Position numbers and translations under genes: made by a program | NCBI RefSeq assembly: GCF_000725625.1 | Contig: NZ_JOHS01000008.1 | Span: 248,001 to 312,000, forward strand | Origin: Streptomyces sp. NRRL F-6676 | Lineage (GTDB): Bacteria; Actinomycetota; Actinomycetes; Streptomycetales; Streptomycetaceae | Direction of reading: 5' to 3' | DNA length: 64,000 nt | Shown: one piece after another, positions 17,505-25,389 of the stretch | How positions within the stretch are numbered: position 1 is the first letter of the stretch | How the letters are laid out: each line of letters begins with the position of its first letter | The notes under the pieces: generated by a model | Seen by the model: only the letters and a program-made list of their open reading frames with translations | Database searches by the model: none | Told to the model about the DNA's origin: nothing

Positions 17505-17990
17505 ATGGTCATTCCGCTGAGGCAGCAGCTGTCGGAGGGAACCGGCCCGGGCGCGCGAGCGGCACGGCTGCGACACGTCACCTGGGAAGCCGGCTCGGTG
17601 ACCGCCGCCCAGGCCCGCGAGGCCGCCCTCGCCTTCCTGACCGAGGTCGGCGACGGACGCACCCCCCTCCCGGACCGTACCCGCGACGACGTCCAGCTCG
17701 TCGTGAGCGAGCTGGTCACCAACGTCCTCCGGCACGCCCCGGGCGCCTGCGGGCTGCGGGTGGAGATGCCGCCGGACGGCCACGCCGTGCGCGTCGCCGT
17801 GTGGGACACCTCGGCCGACGTCCCCGTGGCCCAGCCTCGCAACGGCGGCCGGGTCGGCGGGCACGGACTGGAGATCGTCGAGGCGGTCAGCCGGGCGCTG
17901 ACCGTGGAGTCGCTCACGGCGGGCCGCGGCAAGGAGGTCACCGCCGAGATCGAGATTCCCCGCGCCGCCCGCACCGGACCCGCCTGCTGA
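17505..17990 (+). CDS. ATP-binding anti-sigma-type regulator (HATPase_c, RsbW-like)
   Basis: This 161-residue single GHKL ATPase domain has N-box QLVVSELVTNVLRHAP, G1 region WDTSADVP and G2 segment GGHGLEIVEAVS. There is no His-kinase dimerisation domain, so it resembles the RsbW/SpoIIAB-type serine kinases that sequester sigma factors or phosphorylate STAS antagonists. It opens the stress block, ahead of DUF5133 and PRC-barrel genes on the same strand. Its partner is not defined by sequence. The 285-bp gap upstream (17220-17504) holds its promoter region, but no convincing consensus. Confidence 0.85.
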   Translation: MVIPLRQQLSEGTGPGARAARLRHVTWEAGSVTAAQAREAALAFLTEVGDGRTPLPDRTRDDVQLVVSELVTNVLRHAPGACGLRVEMPPDGHAVRVAVWDTSADVPVAQPRNGGRVGGHGLEIVEAVSRALTVESLTAGRGKEVTAEIEIPRAARTGPAC

Positions 17991-18080
17991 ACACCGCACA
18001 GGGTCTCCGTCGCCGCGTGGTCGGGGTGTGCGCGCGGCGAAACGGGATATGAGCAGGACAGCCCGCAAAGGAGCCCTGCC

Positions 18081-18329
18081 GTGACGACGCCCAGCCCCAC
18101 GCGCCTGCGTGAACTGCTCACCCACTACGCGACCGTGCGCATCGCACTCGCCGAACGGGACACCCAGGAACTACGAAGAACCCTGCGGGAGGTCAGCCGC
18201 CAACTGTGCGCGGCGACCGGCACCGAGGGCATACGCGAGGCCATCGAGGCCGCCGACGCCGCACTGGCCAGGGCCTGCTGCGCCCGGCGGACCGCCCGCC
18301 TCGCCCGCGAGACCCGCCTGGCGGCCTGA
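18081..18329 (+). CDS. DUF5133 family small helical protein
   Basis: This 82-residue protein is all helix (PTRLRELLTHYATVRIALAE, TEGIREAIEAADAALARA). A very similar architecture is encoded at 56493-56792 beside the other sigma factor, supporting a role in the sigma/stress network, but no function is known. GTG 18081 follows AAAGGAG. Upstream, GTGT-N14-GGGATA is a weak SigB-like match. Confidence 0.75.
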   Translation: MTTPSPTRLRELLTHYATVRIALAERDTQELRRTLREVSRQLCAATGTEGIREAIEAADAALARACCARRTARLARETRLAA

Positions 18330-18399
18330 CCCGCCCACCCACACGGTCACGTGGAACGACACAGCACCACACAGCACGCGGAACGAAGGGGGAAGCGCC

Positions 18400-18765
18400 A
18401 TGACCATCGACAGACCATGGGCGTACGCACCGGACAGCGGCCACACGGAGGGACAGGTGCTCACGGGGTTCTCCGTCGCCGCGGCCGACGGGACCATCGG
18501 GCACGTGGACCGGCAGGTCGAACGGGACGGCATGCGGCATCTGATCGTGGACACCGGGGTGTGGGTGTTCGGCAAGAGCATGCTGATACCGGCCGGCCTG
18601 GTCACCGCCATCGACGGCGAGGCCCGGCGGGTGACCCTGGCCTGCACCAAGGACGAGGTGAAGTCCGCGCCCGTGTTCCGCACGGACAGCGAGACCCTCG
18701 ACCCCGCGTACCTCGACCGCGTCGACGCGTACTACCGGGGTCTGCCGGCCCGCTCCCCGGAGTAG
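18400..18765 (+). CDS. PRC-barrel domain protein
   Basis: This 121-residue protein has a single PRC-barrel of about 80 residues: LTGFSVAAADGTIGHVDRQV, then MRHLIVDTGVWVFGKSMLIPAGLVTAID. PRC-barrels are small beta-barrel adaptors found in RimM, photosynthetic reaction centres and bacterial stress proteins; free-standing copies are frequent in stress-sigma regulons. ATG 18400 follows GGGGGAAG. It ends before a convergent terminator. Confidence 0.82.
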   Translation: MTIDRPWAYAPDSGHTEGQVLTGFSVAAADGTIGHVDRQVERDGMRHLIVDTGVWVFGKSMLIPAGLVTAIDGEARRVTLACTKDEVKSAPVFRTDSETLDPAYLDRVDAYYRGLPARSPE

Positions 18766-18782
18766 CCGCCACCGGCAGCGAA

Positions 18783-18820
18783 ACGGCCGCCACCACCGCG
18801 GGAACGGTGGGGGCGGCCGT
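18783..18820. terminator. Bidirectional terminator hairpin
   Basis: 18783-18798 pairs with 18805-18820 (one mismatch, 6-base loop), centred between the convergent PRC-barrel and ATPase genes. Confidence 0.7.
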
Positions 18821-18838
18821 CGCGGTGTGCGGGGCCGG

Positions 18839-19273
18839 TCACCACGGCAGGAAGACGTGCACGTCCTTGCCGTCCGACTGCGTCACCACGCTCACCTGGT
18901 GGCACAGGGTGTGCACCAGATGCCACCCGATGCCGCCCCCGCCCGTGCTGGGACGGAACGGCCGCGGGGCCGGCGGCGTGGGATTGGTGTCGTGCAGCGT
19001 CACATGGACGCCGTCGAAGGTCGGGCGCATCCGCAGCTCGAACGGGCCCGGCGCGTACTGGACGGCGTTGGCGGCCAGCTCGTTGACCACCAGCAGGATG
19101 TCGTTCCAGCACTCCGGACTCCGGGGAGGGGAGACGTCCGCCAGAGTGCGCAGGAAGTCCTCCGCGGCGAACCGTGCGTCCGTCACGTTGTGCAGCTCGC
19201 CCTCGAAAGTGGCGGTGAGGTTATCGACCATGTCTATGGAAAGCCTGTCGTCCCAACGCTGCCCGGTTGCCAT
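18839..19273 (-). CDS. ATP-binding anti-sigma-type regulator (HATPase_c)
   Basis: This 144-residue GHKL domain has N-box LLVVNELAANAVQYAP, G1 region LHDTNPTPP and G2 GGGIGWHLVHTL. ATG 19273 starts MATGQRWDDRLSIDM. It follows the rsb operon by 103 bp on the same strand, so it may be the last cistron. It is a likely serine kinase/anti-sigma acting on a STAS protein in this cluster. Confidence 0.85.
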   Translation of the reverse strand: MATGQRWDDRLSIDMVDNLTATFEGELHNVTDARFAAEDFLRTLADVSPPRSPECWNDILLVVNELAANAVQYAPGPFELRMRPTFDGVHVTLHDTNPTPPAPRPFRPSTGGGGIGWHLVHTLCHQVSVVTQSDGKDVHVFLPW

Positions 19274-19376
19274 CTCACCCCGTTCTCGCCTGCGGTGTCA
19301 CCGCTTCCGGTTTCCCTTCCTGCCCGGCCTCTCACCTCCTGAGCCACGGCTGCCCGTCGGCGCGTGCGCCTACGCA

Positions 19377-21203
19377 TCACGTCCGGCCCCCGTCCGTCGT
19401 CGTACGTCCGGACGATCCGCCGCGCGCCACGACGGGGTCCGGCGCCGCCGCGTCCCCCGTGCGGCAGAGCAGCAGACACACGTCGTCGTCGCGCTCGGAG
19501 TCGTGCAGCATGGGCGTGAGGATCCGGTCGGCGGCGCCCGTCAGATCCCCCTCCGCCCCGTTCAGCGCGCTCTCCGGCAGCGCCGCCAGCGCCTCGGCCA
19601 GCCGCCCGATCCCCGGGTCGATGCCGAGCGCCCGCCGCTCCACCAGACCGTCGGTGTACAGCGCGAGCGTCGACCCGGGCGGCAGCTCCAGCGTGTGGTC
19701 GGCGATGTCCTGGCGCAGCGGGATGCCGAGCATCGCGCCCGGCTTGGCGTCCAGGGTGCGCACCGCACCGTCCGGGGTGCGCAGCACCGGCGGGGGATGC
19801 CCGGCGGCGGCCCAGGTCAGCACCGGCTCGTCCGGGCGGAACCGGGCGATCACGGCGGTGGCGTACAGATCGGGCTGGAGGTGGTGCAGGAACACGTGCA
19901 GCCGGGTCAGCAACTGCCCGGGGCTGCCGCCGTCCACCGCGTACGCCCGCAGCGCGGTGCGCAGCTGACTCATCATCACCGCCGCGTGCAACCCGTGGCC
20001 CGTCACGTCGCCGACCACCGTGATCAGACTGCCGTCGGGCTGCCGGAACGCGTCGTACCAGTCGCCGCCGATGTTCAGCCCGTGTGTGGCCGGCAGATAG
20101 CGGGCGGCCAGCCGCAGCCCGGGTGTCGTGGGCAGCTCGGTCAGCAGCGCCCGTTGCAGCGTCTCCGCGATGTCCCGGTTGTGCTCGAAGCGCTGCGCGT
20201 TGTCGATGGCCGTGCCCGCCCGGCGGGCCAGCTCGATCAGCATCACCGCGTCGTCCGGGTCCCAGCGCTCCCCGGGCGGTGTCAGGGTCAGCACCCCCAG
20301 CGTCGAACGCCGGGAGACCAGCGGCACGCACAGCAGCGGCCGGTCCGGGCACAGCGCGGACGCCGGCCGGTCGTCGACCCCCGGCAGCCCGCCCGGATGG
20401 TCCGCCGCGTACTGCGGACGGCCGGTGCGGGCGGCGACCACCGCGGCCGCGGGCCGCGCCGCCCGCCGCCGCTCCCGCTCCCCGTTGGTGAACAGCCACA
20501 CATCGGCGCTGCCCGCGTACGCCGGGACCAGCAGCCCGGTCAGCAGCCGCAGGATCTCCTCGTGGTTGAGGGAGGAGGTCAGCGCCGCGCTCGCGTCCGC
20601 CAGGAACGTCAGCCGGCGGCGCGCCTCCTCCGCCTCCGTGCGGGCCGCCCGCTCGGCCGCGAACAGCTCGCGCTGCGCCTGCCCGGCGGCGTCCAGCTCC
20701 GCGTGCAGCGCCAGCACGCCCTGATTGGTCTGGTGCAGCTCCTCGCGGTGGAAGGCGACCAGCGCCTCCTGCTCGGCCAGCCGGTCCAGGAGGTGCGAGG
20801 TGTCCTCGTCGGCGCCGAGCAGCGCCTCGGCGAACTCGTCGGGCCCCGGCCGCACGGACGACGGGCCGACGCCCCCGGAGGCGCACCCGCCGTCCGCGGG
20901 CCCGGGCAGGTCGACGGAGGTCTGCCAGGCCGGCGGCTCCCCGGTGCCGGTCCCGCCGCCCGCGTCGGGTACGACGACGGCCCACAGCCGGGCGCGCCCC
21001 GTGCCGTCGGCGGGCACCTCGGTCTTCAGGACCAGCCGGCACGTGGCGCCCTTGGTCAGGCACTGTCGCAGCTGCGCCGAGAGCGCGCCGACCAGCCGGG
21101 CCCGCTCGACGACGGGCACGCCGTGCGCGGCCGCGGCGCGGGCGGCGGCCGTCCGGGCCCGGGCGGCGTCGACGGCGTCGGTGATCTGCCAGGTGTCGGT
21201 CAT
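19377..21203 (-). CDS. GAF-SpoIIE (PP2C) serine phosphatase, RsbU-like
   Basis: This 608-residue protein has an N-terminal segment of unclear fold (about 1-130), a helical/coiled region (130-200), a GAF sensor (about 200-350) and a PP2C-type SpoIIE domain (about 370-590). Metal-binding signatures are NIGGDWYDAF, GDVTGHGLHAAVM, YTDGLVERR and DDDVCLLL. It would dephosphorylate a STAS anti-anti-sigma factor. It starts 7 bp after the stop of the kinase-phosphatase fusion gene, the last phosphatase of the rsb operon, matching the RsbU position in stressosome pathways. The C-terminus is Gly/Thr-rich. Confidence 0.9.
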   Translation of the reverse strand: MTDTWQITDAVDAARARTAAARAAAAHGVPVVERARLVGALSAQLRQCLTKGATCRLVLKTEVPADGTGRARLWAVVVPDAGGGTGTGEPPAWQTSVDLPGPADGGCASGGVGPSSVRPGPDEFAEALLGADEDTSHLLDRLAEQEALVAFHREELHQTNQGVLALHAELDAAGQAQRELFAAERAARTEAEEARRRLTFLADASAALTSSLNHEEILRLLTGLLVPAYAGSADVWLFTNGERERRRAARPAAAVVAARTGRPQYAADHPGGLPGVDDRPASALCPDRPLLCVPLVSRRSTLGVLTLTPPGERWDPDDAVMLIELARRAGTAIDNAQRFEHNRDIAETLQRALLTELPTTPGLRLAARYLPATHGLNIGGDWYDAFRQPDGSLITVVGDVTGHGLHAAVMMSQLRTALRAYAVDGGSPGQLLTRLHVFLHHLQPDLYATAVIARFRPDEPVLTWAAAGHPPPVLRTPDGAVRTLDAKPGAMLGIPLRQDIADHTLELPPGSTLALYTDGLVERRALGIDPGIGRLAEALAALPESALNGAEGDLTGAADRILTPMLHDSERDDDVCLLLCRTGDAAAPDPVVARGGSSGRTTTDGGRT

Positions 21204-21210
21204 GAAGGGC

Positions 21211-22326
21211 TCACGGTCCCTCGGGCGGCGGGCCGGTCAGCACCGCCACCGTGGTGTCGTCGCGCGCGGGCCGCGCGGAGCTGCTGGCGTCGCGCACGAG
21301 CACGGCCGCGGTCACCGCGGGGTCCTGCGCGGGGGAGACGGCGTCGGCGGCGGGCGCCCAGCGGCTGGGCAGGCCGTCGCTGTGCAGCACCAGCACGCTG
21401 CCGGACGTCCACGGCAGCCGGTGGTGCGGCAGCCGGGCGGGGGAGTGCACGCCGGCTATCCCGGGGTGCGACAGCAGCGGCCGCCAGTCGTCCCCGGAGC
21501 GCAGCCGGGCGCCGATGTTGCCGAGCCCCGAGAAGCCCAGCTCCCCGGCGGCCAGGTCCAGTTGGGCGACGGCGACGGCGGCACCGCGGGTGCGGCGCAG
21601 CGCGGTGTGGAGCTGCCCGAGCAGCTCCGGCGGCGGCAGATGCGCGCACTCGCGCAGCCGCCGCACGGCCGCGTCCGAGGCCAGGGCGGCACCGGCGCCG
21701 TGTCCGAGACCGTCGGCCAGGAGCAGGGTGACCCGGTCGGCGGCGCGCACGCACGCCCACGCGTCCCCGGACTGCTCGGCCGCCGCGAAGGGGATGTTGA
21801 CCCCGCCGGCCCGGACCGCCGCCGGACGGGCGCCGGGCGCCGGGCCCCGGCCCCGGGCGACCGCGCCGATCCGGGCGAGCGCCACCGTGCCCCGCCCGGG
21901 CGCGCTGTGCACGTCGAAGTCGTGGGCGACGCGCAGACAGGTGCCGAGCCCGGCGCCCAGCGAGTGCGTCGTCGACCAGCCGTCGCCGAGGGCGGCCGGC
22001 AGATCGGGGATGCCGGGGCCGTGGTCGAGCGCGACGATCTGCACCAGCCGGTTCCGCTCCCCGGCCGGGAGCGGTCCCCGGACGCCGGGGGCCGCTCCCG
22101 GGCCGGGCGCCGCCGGCGCGGTGTCGGCGGCGTCCACCGTGTCGACCAGGATCTGGCCGCCGCCCGCGTGCTTGAGCAGATTGGTGGCCAGCTCGGTGGC
22201 GACCAGCGCCGCCACCGCCCGGCGGGCCTCGTCGAAGCCCAGCAGGCCGGCCGCGCTCTCGGCGGCCACCCGGGCGTCCCGCACCCGGGTCGAGTCGTGC
22301 ACCGGCACGTCCCAGACGCGGGTCAT
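21211..22326 (-). CDS. Fused ATPase (RsbT-like) and SpoIIE phosphatase (RsbX-like) protein
   Basis: The N-terminal 150 residues form a GHKL ATPase: ALVATELATNLLKHAGGGQI (N-box), ALDHGPGIPD (G1) and SLGAGLGTCLRVAHDF (G2). Residues about 185-370 form a PP2C domain like RsbX: RVTLLLADGLGHGAGAALAS, GNIGARL, LVLHSDGLPSRW and RDDTTVAVL. One chain could therefore both phosphorylate and dephosphorylate STAS partners. ATG 22326 overlaps the rsbT stop (ATGA). Annotated homologues exist in actinomycetes as ATP-binding SpoIIE phosphatases; the dual activity is inferred. Confidence 0.85.
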   Translation of the reverse strand: MTRVWDVPVHDSTRVRDARVAAESAAGLLGFDEARRAVAALVATELATNLLKHAGGGQILVDTVDAADTAPAAPGPGAAPGVRGPLPAGERNRLVQIVALDHGPGIPDLPAALGDGWSTTHSLGAGLGTCLRVAHDFDVHSAPGRGTVALARIGAVARGRGPAPGARPAAVRAGGVNIPFAAAEQSGDAWACVRAADRVTLLLADGLGHGAGAALASDAAVRRLRECAHLPPPELLGQLHTALRRTRGAAVAVAQLDLAAGELGFSGLGNIGARLRSGDDWRPLLSHPGIAGVHSPARLPHHRLPWTSGSVLVLHSDGLPSRWAPAADAVSPAQDPAVTAAVLVRDASSSARPARDDTTVAVLTGPPPEGP

Positions 22327-22769
22327 CGGACGCCCCCGCGCGGGTGCGGCGGGGCCGCGGCCCAGCAGATGACCGTCACCGAGGTGCCCTCGCCCGGCCG
22401 GCTGTCCAGGGAGAACTCGTGCACCAGCCGGCGCGCTCCGCCCAGGCCCAGGCCGAGCCCGCCGCCGGAGGTGTAGCCGTCGCTCAGCGCCAGCTCCACG
22501 TCGGGGATGCCCGGGCCCTCGTCGGAGAACGTCAGCTTCAGGCCCCGGGTCCGGCCGTCGTCGAGCGGGACGCAGTCGACGTGTCCGCCCCCGCCGTGGA
22601 CCAGGGTGTTGCGGGCCAGTTCGCTGGCCGCGGTGACCAGTTTGGTCTGCTCCACCAGGCCGAAGCCGAGCTCGGCGGCGGCCTGCCGCACATGCTGCCG
22701 TACCCACGCCAGATCCATGTCCGAGCGGATCGGCAGCCGGGCGGCCACCCGGCCGGAGGTCTCGGTCAC
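22323..22769 (-). CDS. rsbT: Anti-sigma/switch serine kinase, RsbT-like
   Basis: This 148-residue GHKL domain is close to RsbT: IRSDMDLAWVRQHVRQAAAELGF, N-box SELARNTLVHGGGG, G1 SDEGPGIPD and G2 SGGGLGLGLGGARRLVHEF. In Bacillus, RsbT phosphorylates RsbS and RsbR and, once released, activates RsbU. It overlaps rsbS by 4 bp and the fusion gene by 4 bp, so strict translational coupling is likely. Confidence 0.9.
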   Translation of the reverse strand: MTETSGRVAARLPIRSDMDLAWVRQHVRQAAAELGFGLVEQTKLVTAASELARNTLVHGGGGHVDCVPLDDGRTRGLKLTFSDEGPGIPDVELALSDGYTSGGGLGLGLGGARRLVHEFSLDSRPGEGTSVTVICWAAAPPHPRGGVR

Positions 22770-23185
22770 GCGCTCTCCCGGCGTTCGGCCCCGCGCGGGA
22801 GGGCGGCGGACGCCTCCGTCAGCATGCGCAGCGCTTCCTGGGTGTCGAGCGCCGTGCGCAGCCCGGGCAGGGTGAGCCCCAGCTCGACCAGGGTGATCGC
22901 CACCGCGGGCCGCATCCCGGCCACGACGGTCTGCGCCGCCAGCAGCCGGGCGTTGGCGGCGATCTCCGCGAACACCCGGCCGAGGAACGAGTCGACGATC
23001 TCCACGCCCGAGACGTCGAGGACGACACCGGTGACCGAACTGCGCGCGATCGCCTCGACGATGTCCCGCTGCAACTTCTCGGCCGCGTGGTCGTGGAGAT
23101 CGCCCTGCAACGTCACCAGCAGGACGTCGCCGAGCTTGAGGACGGGCACATGGCTGCCCAGCGGGTCCGGGCCACCGCCGGTCAC
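22766..23185 (-). CDS. rsbS: Stressosome STAS protein RsbS
   Basis: This 139-residue single STAS domain has VPVLKLGDVLLVTLQGDLHD and DVSGVEIVDSFLGRVFAEIA. The Ser in VDSFLGR aligns with the phosphorylated Ser59 of Bacillus RsbS. ATVVAGMRPAVAITLVELG is also conserved. GTG 23185 overlaps the rsbR stop as GTGA; an inner GTG at VPVLKLG is possible and matches RsbS length better. Confidence 0.9.
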   Translation of the reverse strand: MTGGGPDPLGSHVPVLKLGDVLLVTLQGDLHDHAAEKLQRDIVEAIARSSVTGVVLDVSGVEIVDSFLGRVFAEIAANARLLAAQTVVAGMRPAVAITLVELGLTLPGLRTALDTQEALRMLTEASAALPRGAERRESA

Positions 23186-24087
23186 CGCGGGTCGCCCCCC
23201 GCGCTCGGCTGGTCGACGATCATGGCGCCCTGGCGGTGCAGGGCGTACCCGAGGGCGTCCGCCAGGGTCGCCCGGGTCACCACCGAACCGAGGTCGATCC
23301 CCAGGTGGACGATGGTCTGCGCGATCGCCGGCCGGATGCCCGAGACGATGCACTCCGCGCCCATCAGCCGGGCCGCCGCGACCGTCTTCATCAGATGCTG
23401 GGCGACCAGCGAGTCGACCGTCGGCACCCCGGTGATGTCCAGGATGGCGAACCGGGCCCGCTGCGCGACGACGGCCTCGAGGAGGCTCTCCATCACCACC
23501 TGGCTGCGGGCGCTGTCGAGCGTGCCGATCAGCGGGACGGCGACGATGCCGCTCCACAGCTTGATCACCGGCGTGGCCACCTCCAGGAGCTGCATGCGCT
23601 GCCGCTCCAGGAGCTCCTCGCCCGCGGTGAGGGCCGTCTCCATGACCAGGACGCGCAGGGTCCCGAGCAGCACGGTGAGCGTCACCATGCACTCCTCGCG
23701 GGCCGCGCCGTCCGCCTCCGCCAGGTCCGCCGTCAGCTGCTCGACGACGGAGGGGCGCAGGGCCGCGACCTCGCCGGCGATGCCCGCGGCCGTGGCCCCC
23801 GAGCGCGCCCGGGACGACGCCATGCGGCCGATCTGCTCACGCACCCCGGCGAAGCCGGCCGCGCCCAGGCTCTCCACCTGGCCGGAGGCGGCCACCGCGG
23901 CGAGCGCCTCGACGACGTTCCTGGCCATCTCCACGGCCTCGTCGCGGGAGACCGTGAAGACCGTGCGGAACAAGGTCTCGTCCGCCCAGCGCTGGGCGAT
24001 CTGTTCCCGGCGGCGCAACAGGAACTCACCGACGGCTCGTGCCGCTGCGCCCTTGTCCACGGCCACTGCCGGCTCCTGGTCCGTCAC
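23182..24087 (-). CDS. rsbR: Stressosome co-antagonist RsbR
   Basis: This 301-residue protein has an N-terminal helical region (about 15-160) typical of RsbR sensor domains and a C-terminal STAS domain (about 175-290). In LDITGVPTVDSLVAQHL the Thr/Ser positions, and in VSGIRPAIAQTIVHLGID the Thr, match the regulatory phospho-threonines of Bacillus RsbR. It would assemble with RsbS into a stressosome shell binding RsbT. GTG 24087 follows GAAGGAGACAG; an upstream start at 24177 is unlikely. It is the first gene of the rsb operon. Confidence 0.9.
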   Translation of the reverse strand: MTDQEPAVAVDKGAAARAVGEFLLRRREQIAQRWADETLFRTVFTVSRDEAVEMARNVVEALAAVAASGQVESLGAAGFAGVREQIGRMASSRARSGATAAGIAGEVAALRPSVVEQLTADLAEADGAAREECMVTLTVLLGTLRVLVMETALTAGEELLERQRMQLLEVATPVIKLWSGIVAVPLIGTLDSARSQVVMESLLEAVVAQRARFAILDITGVPTVDSLVAQHLMKTVAAARLMGAECIVSGIRPAIAQTIVHLGIDLGSVVTRATLADALGYALHRQGAMIVDQPSAGGDPR

Positions 24088-24237
24088 GTTTCCTGTCTCC
24101 TTCGAGGTCACGGGCTGTCGGCGGGGCTTGCGGGCGGGCTTCCCGCCGAAATGGTACGACCGGGTCTTCCCGCGCACGGCGGAAGGGGCCTCCTGCCGTC
24201 GGAGACCGGAACCGTGCGCGGGCGGGGGCGGTGGTCG

Positions 24238-24633
24238 TCAGCCGCCGGCGGCGGTCGTGCCGCCGGGTGTCGTGCCGTTCAGGTCGGCGAGCGCGTCGTC
24301 CACGGTCTTGGCGGACGGGACGGTCAGGCTCACGCCGGTCAAATCCAGGATGCGCTGGACGGCGGGGGCCGGGTCCACCAGGCGCACGCTGCCGTCGACC
24401 CGCCGCGTCTCCTTGTACGCCTTGAGAATGATGTTGATGCCGGAGGAGTCCATGAACGGCACGGCGGACAGGTCGAGCAGCAGATGGTGCCGGCCGTGGT
24501 GCACCTGGTTGGCCAGGTGGTGGTGCAGCTCGGTCGCCGTGTCGACGTCGAGGAATCCCTTCACGGTGACCAGCGCGACATCCTCCCGGGGCAGGGTCAC
24601 GTCGATGGAAAGGGGGGCTTGTTCAGTCGACAC
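24238..24633 (-). CDS. STAS anti-anti-sigma factor (BldG/RsbV-like)
   Basis: This is a 131-residue STAS domain. LLLDLSAVPFMDSSGINII contains the phosphorylatable Ser in the canonical D-S-S-G motif of SpoIIAA/RsbV/BldG. Unphosphorylated, it would bind anti-sigma ATPases. GTG 24633 follows GGAGGA; GTG 24645 is an alternative. The C-terminus is Gly/Thr-rich. It is monocistronic, 150 bp upstream of rsbR, with two SigB-like promoter elements in front. Confidence 0.9.
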   Translation of the reverse strand: MSTEQAPLSIDVTLPREDVALVTVKGFLDVDTATELHHHLANQVHHGRHHLLLDLSAVPFMDSSGINIILKAYKETRRVDGSVRLVDPAPAVQRILDLTGVSLTVPSAKTVDDALADLNGTTPGGTTAAGG

Positions 24634-24669
24634 ATCGTCCTCCACGAAGCACTTCCTACGAGAGCCTGC

Positions 24670-24694
24670 CTACCCCGGGGTGGCGTCCGGATGC
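24670..24694 (-). promoter_or_regulatory. SigB-like promoter element, proximal, for the STAS gene
   Basis: On the minus strand the sequence is GCAT-N15-GGGTAG, close to the Streptomyces SigB-family consensus GNNT-N14-16-GGGTAY (last base differs). Transcription would start about 30 bases before the GTG at 24633. Confidence 0.5.
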
Positions 24695-24767
24695 GCCGCG
24701 GACGCGTCCCTTGGCAGTGATCAACGTCTCGCCGCGGGGCGTGCGGGCCGTGGCGAGCAGAGCCCGC

Positions 24768-24792
24768 CTACCCGGAGCGGGGCGGGGCATGC
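24768..24792 (-). promoter_or_regulatory. SigB-like promoter element, distal copy
   Basis: On the minus strand this is again GCAT-N15-GGGTAG, followed by GC-G-GGCTCT as in the proximal copy (shared GGGTAGGCNGGCTCT). The 24646-24936 gap holds no gene, so this could be a second start for the STAS gene or a duplicated regulatory element. Confidence 0.4.
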
Positions 24793-24936
24793 CTCGCCGG
24801 CGCGGAACCCGGACGCCGCCTCCGCAGGCCGCTGCGGCGGGGTCGCCGGGCCGGGACGTGGAAGCGCCCGGGCCCGGCGCACGTGGTGCGTGTGCGGCGG
24901 GCCCGGGGCGGGTGGGTGCGGTGTGGCGCGGTGCGG

Positions 24937-25185
24937 TCAGTCCGTGCCCCTGACGGGCTGGGCGTCCTCGGGGCCGCGGAGTTCGCCGAGGAAGCGGTGG
25001 CACTGGGCGGCGCGCTCGGAGTCCTGCTCCATGACGGAGCGGAAGAAGTCGGCGATGTCCTTCTTGCCGGCGTTCTCCGCGTCGCGGACGTACTGGCCGT
25101 AGTCGTGGCCGGCCTTCAGGGAGTGGTACTGGACGGAGATGAGGTCGAAGACGACGTCGCTGAAGCCGGTCTCTCCGGTGGCCAT
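24937..25185 (-). CDS. Small conserved helical protein of unknown function
   Basis: This 82-residue protein is almost wholly helical: FSDVVFDLISVQYHSLKAGH, DIADFFRSVMEQDSERAAQC, then HRFLGELRG. Spaced His, Glu and Asp residues recall short ferritin- or bacterioferritin-like helices, but it is too short for a four-helix bundle and I do not assign that family. ATG 25185 follows AGGAGAG. It lies between the sigma factor and the STAS gene on the same strand, so stress-related control is likely. Confidence 0.7.
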   Translation of the reverse strand: MATGETGFSDVVFDLISVQYHSLKAGHDYGQYVRDAENAGKKDIADFFRSVMEQDSERAAQCHRFLGELRGPEDAQPVRGTD

Positions 25186-25261
25186 GGGGACTCTCCTGTC
25201 TGTGCGTCTCGGTCTGCCCCTGGGCGGGGCGGGCGGTGACTGCCGGGTGCCACGGGAGGAT

Positions 25262-25388
25262 CGCGCGAAACGCGGGGGTGGGGCGGGGGCGGGGGGGGTT
25301 TTCGCCCCCGCCGCCCCTGCCCTTCCCGTCCCCCGGGGGCTGCCCTCAGACCCCGCCCAAAAGACCGCGCGGTTCCCCGCGCCCCTTC
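25262..25388. repeat. GC-rich intergenic repeat with terminator potential
   Basis: This contains GCGGGGGCG...CGCCCCCGC around a GTTTT-rich loop, then CGCCCCTGCCC and GCGGTTCCCCGCGCCCC, all shared with other intergenic repeats here. It lies directly past the sigma-factor stop (25390, minus strand) and may terminate it. Confidence 0.55.
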
Positions 25389-25389
25389 T

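Noticed and set aside
18020..18055. SigB-like promoter (GTGT-N14-GGGATA) before DUF5133
   Set aside because: GGGATA differs from GGGTAY by an extra base; too weak to list as a promoter.
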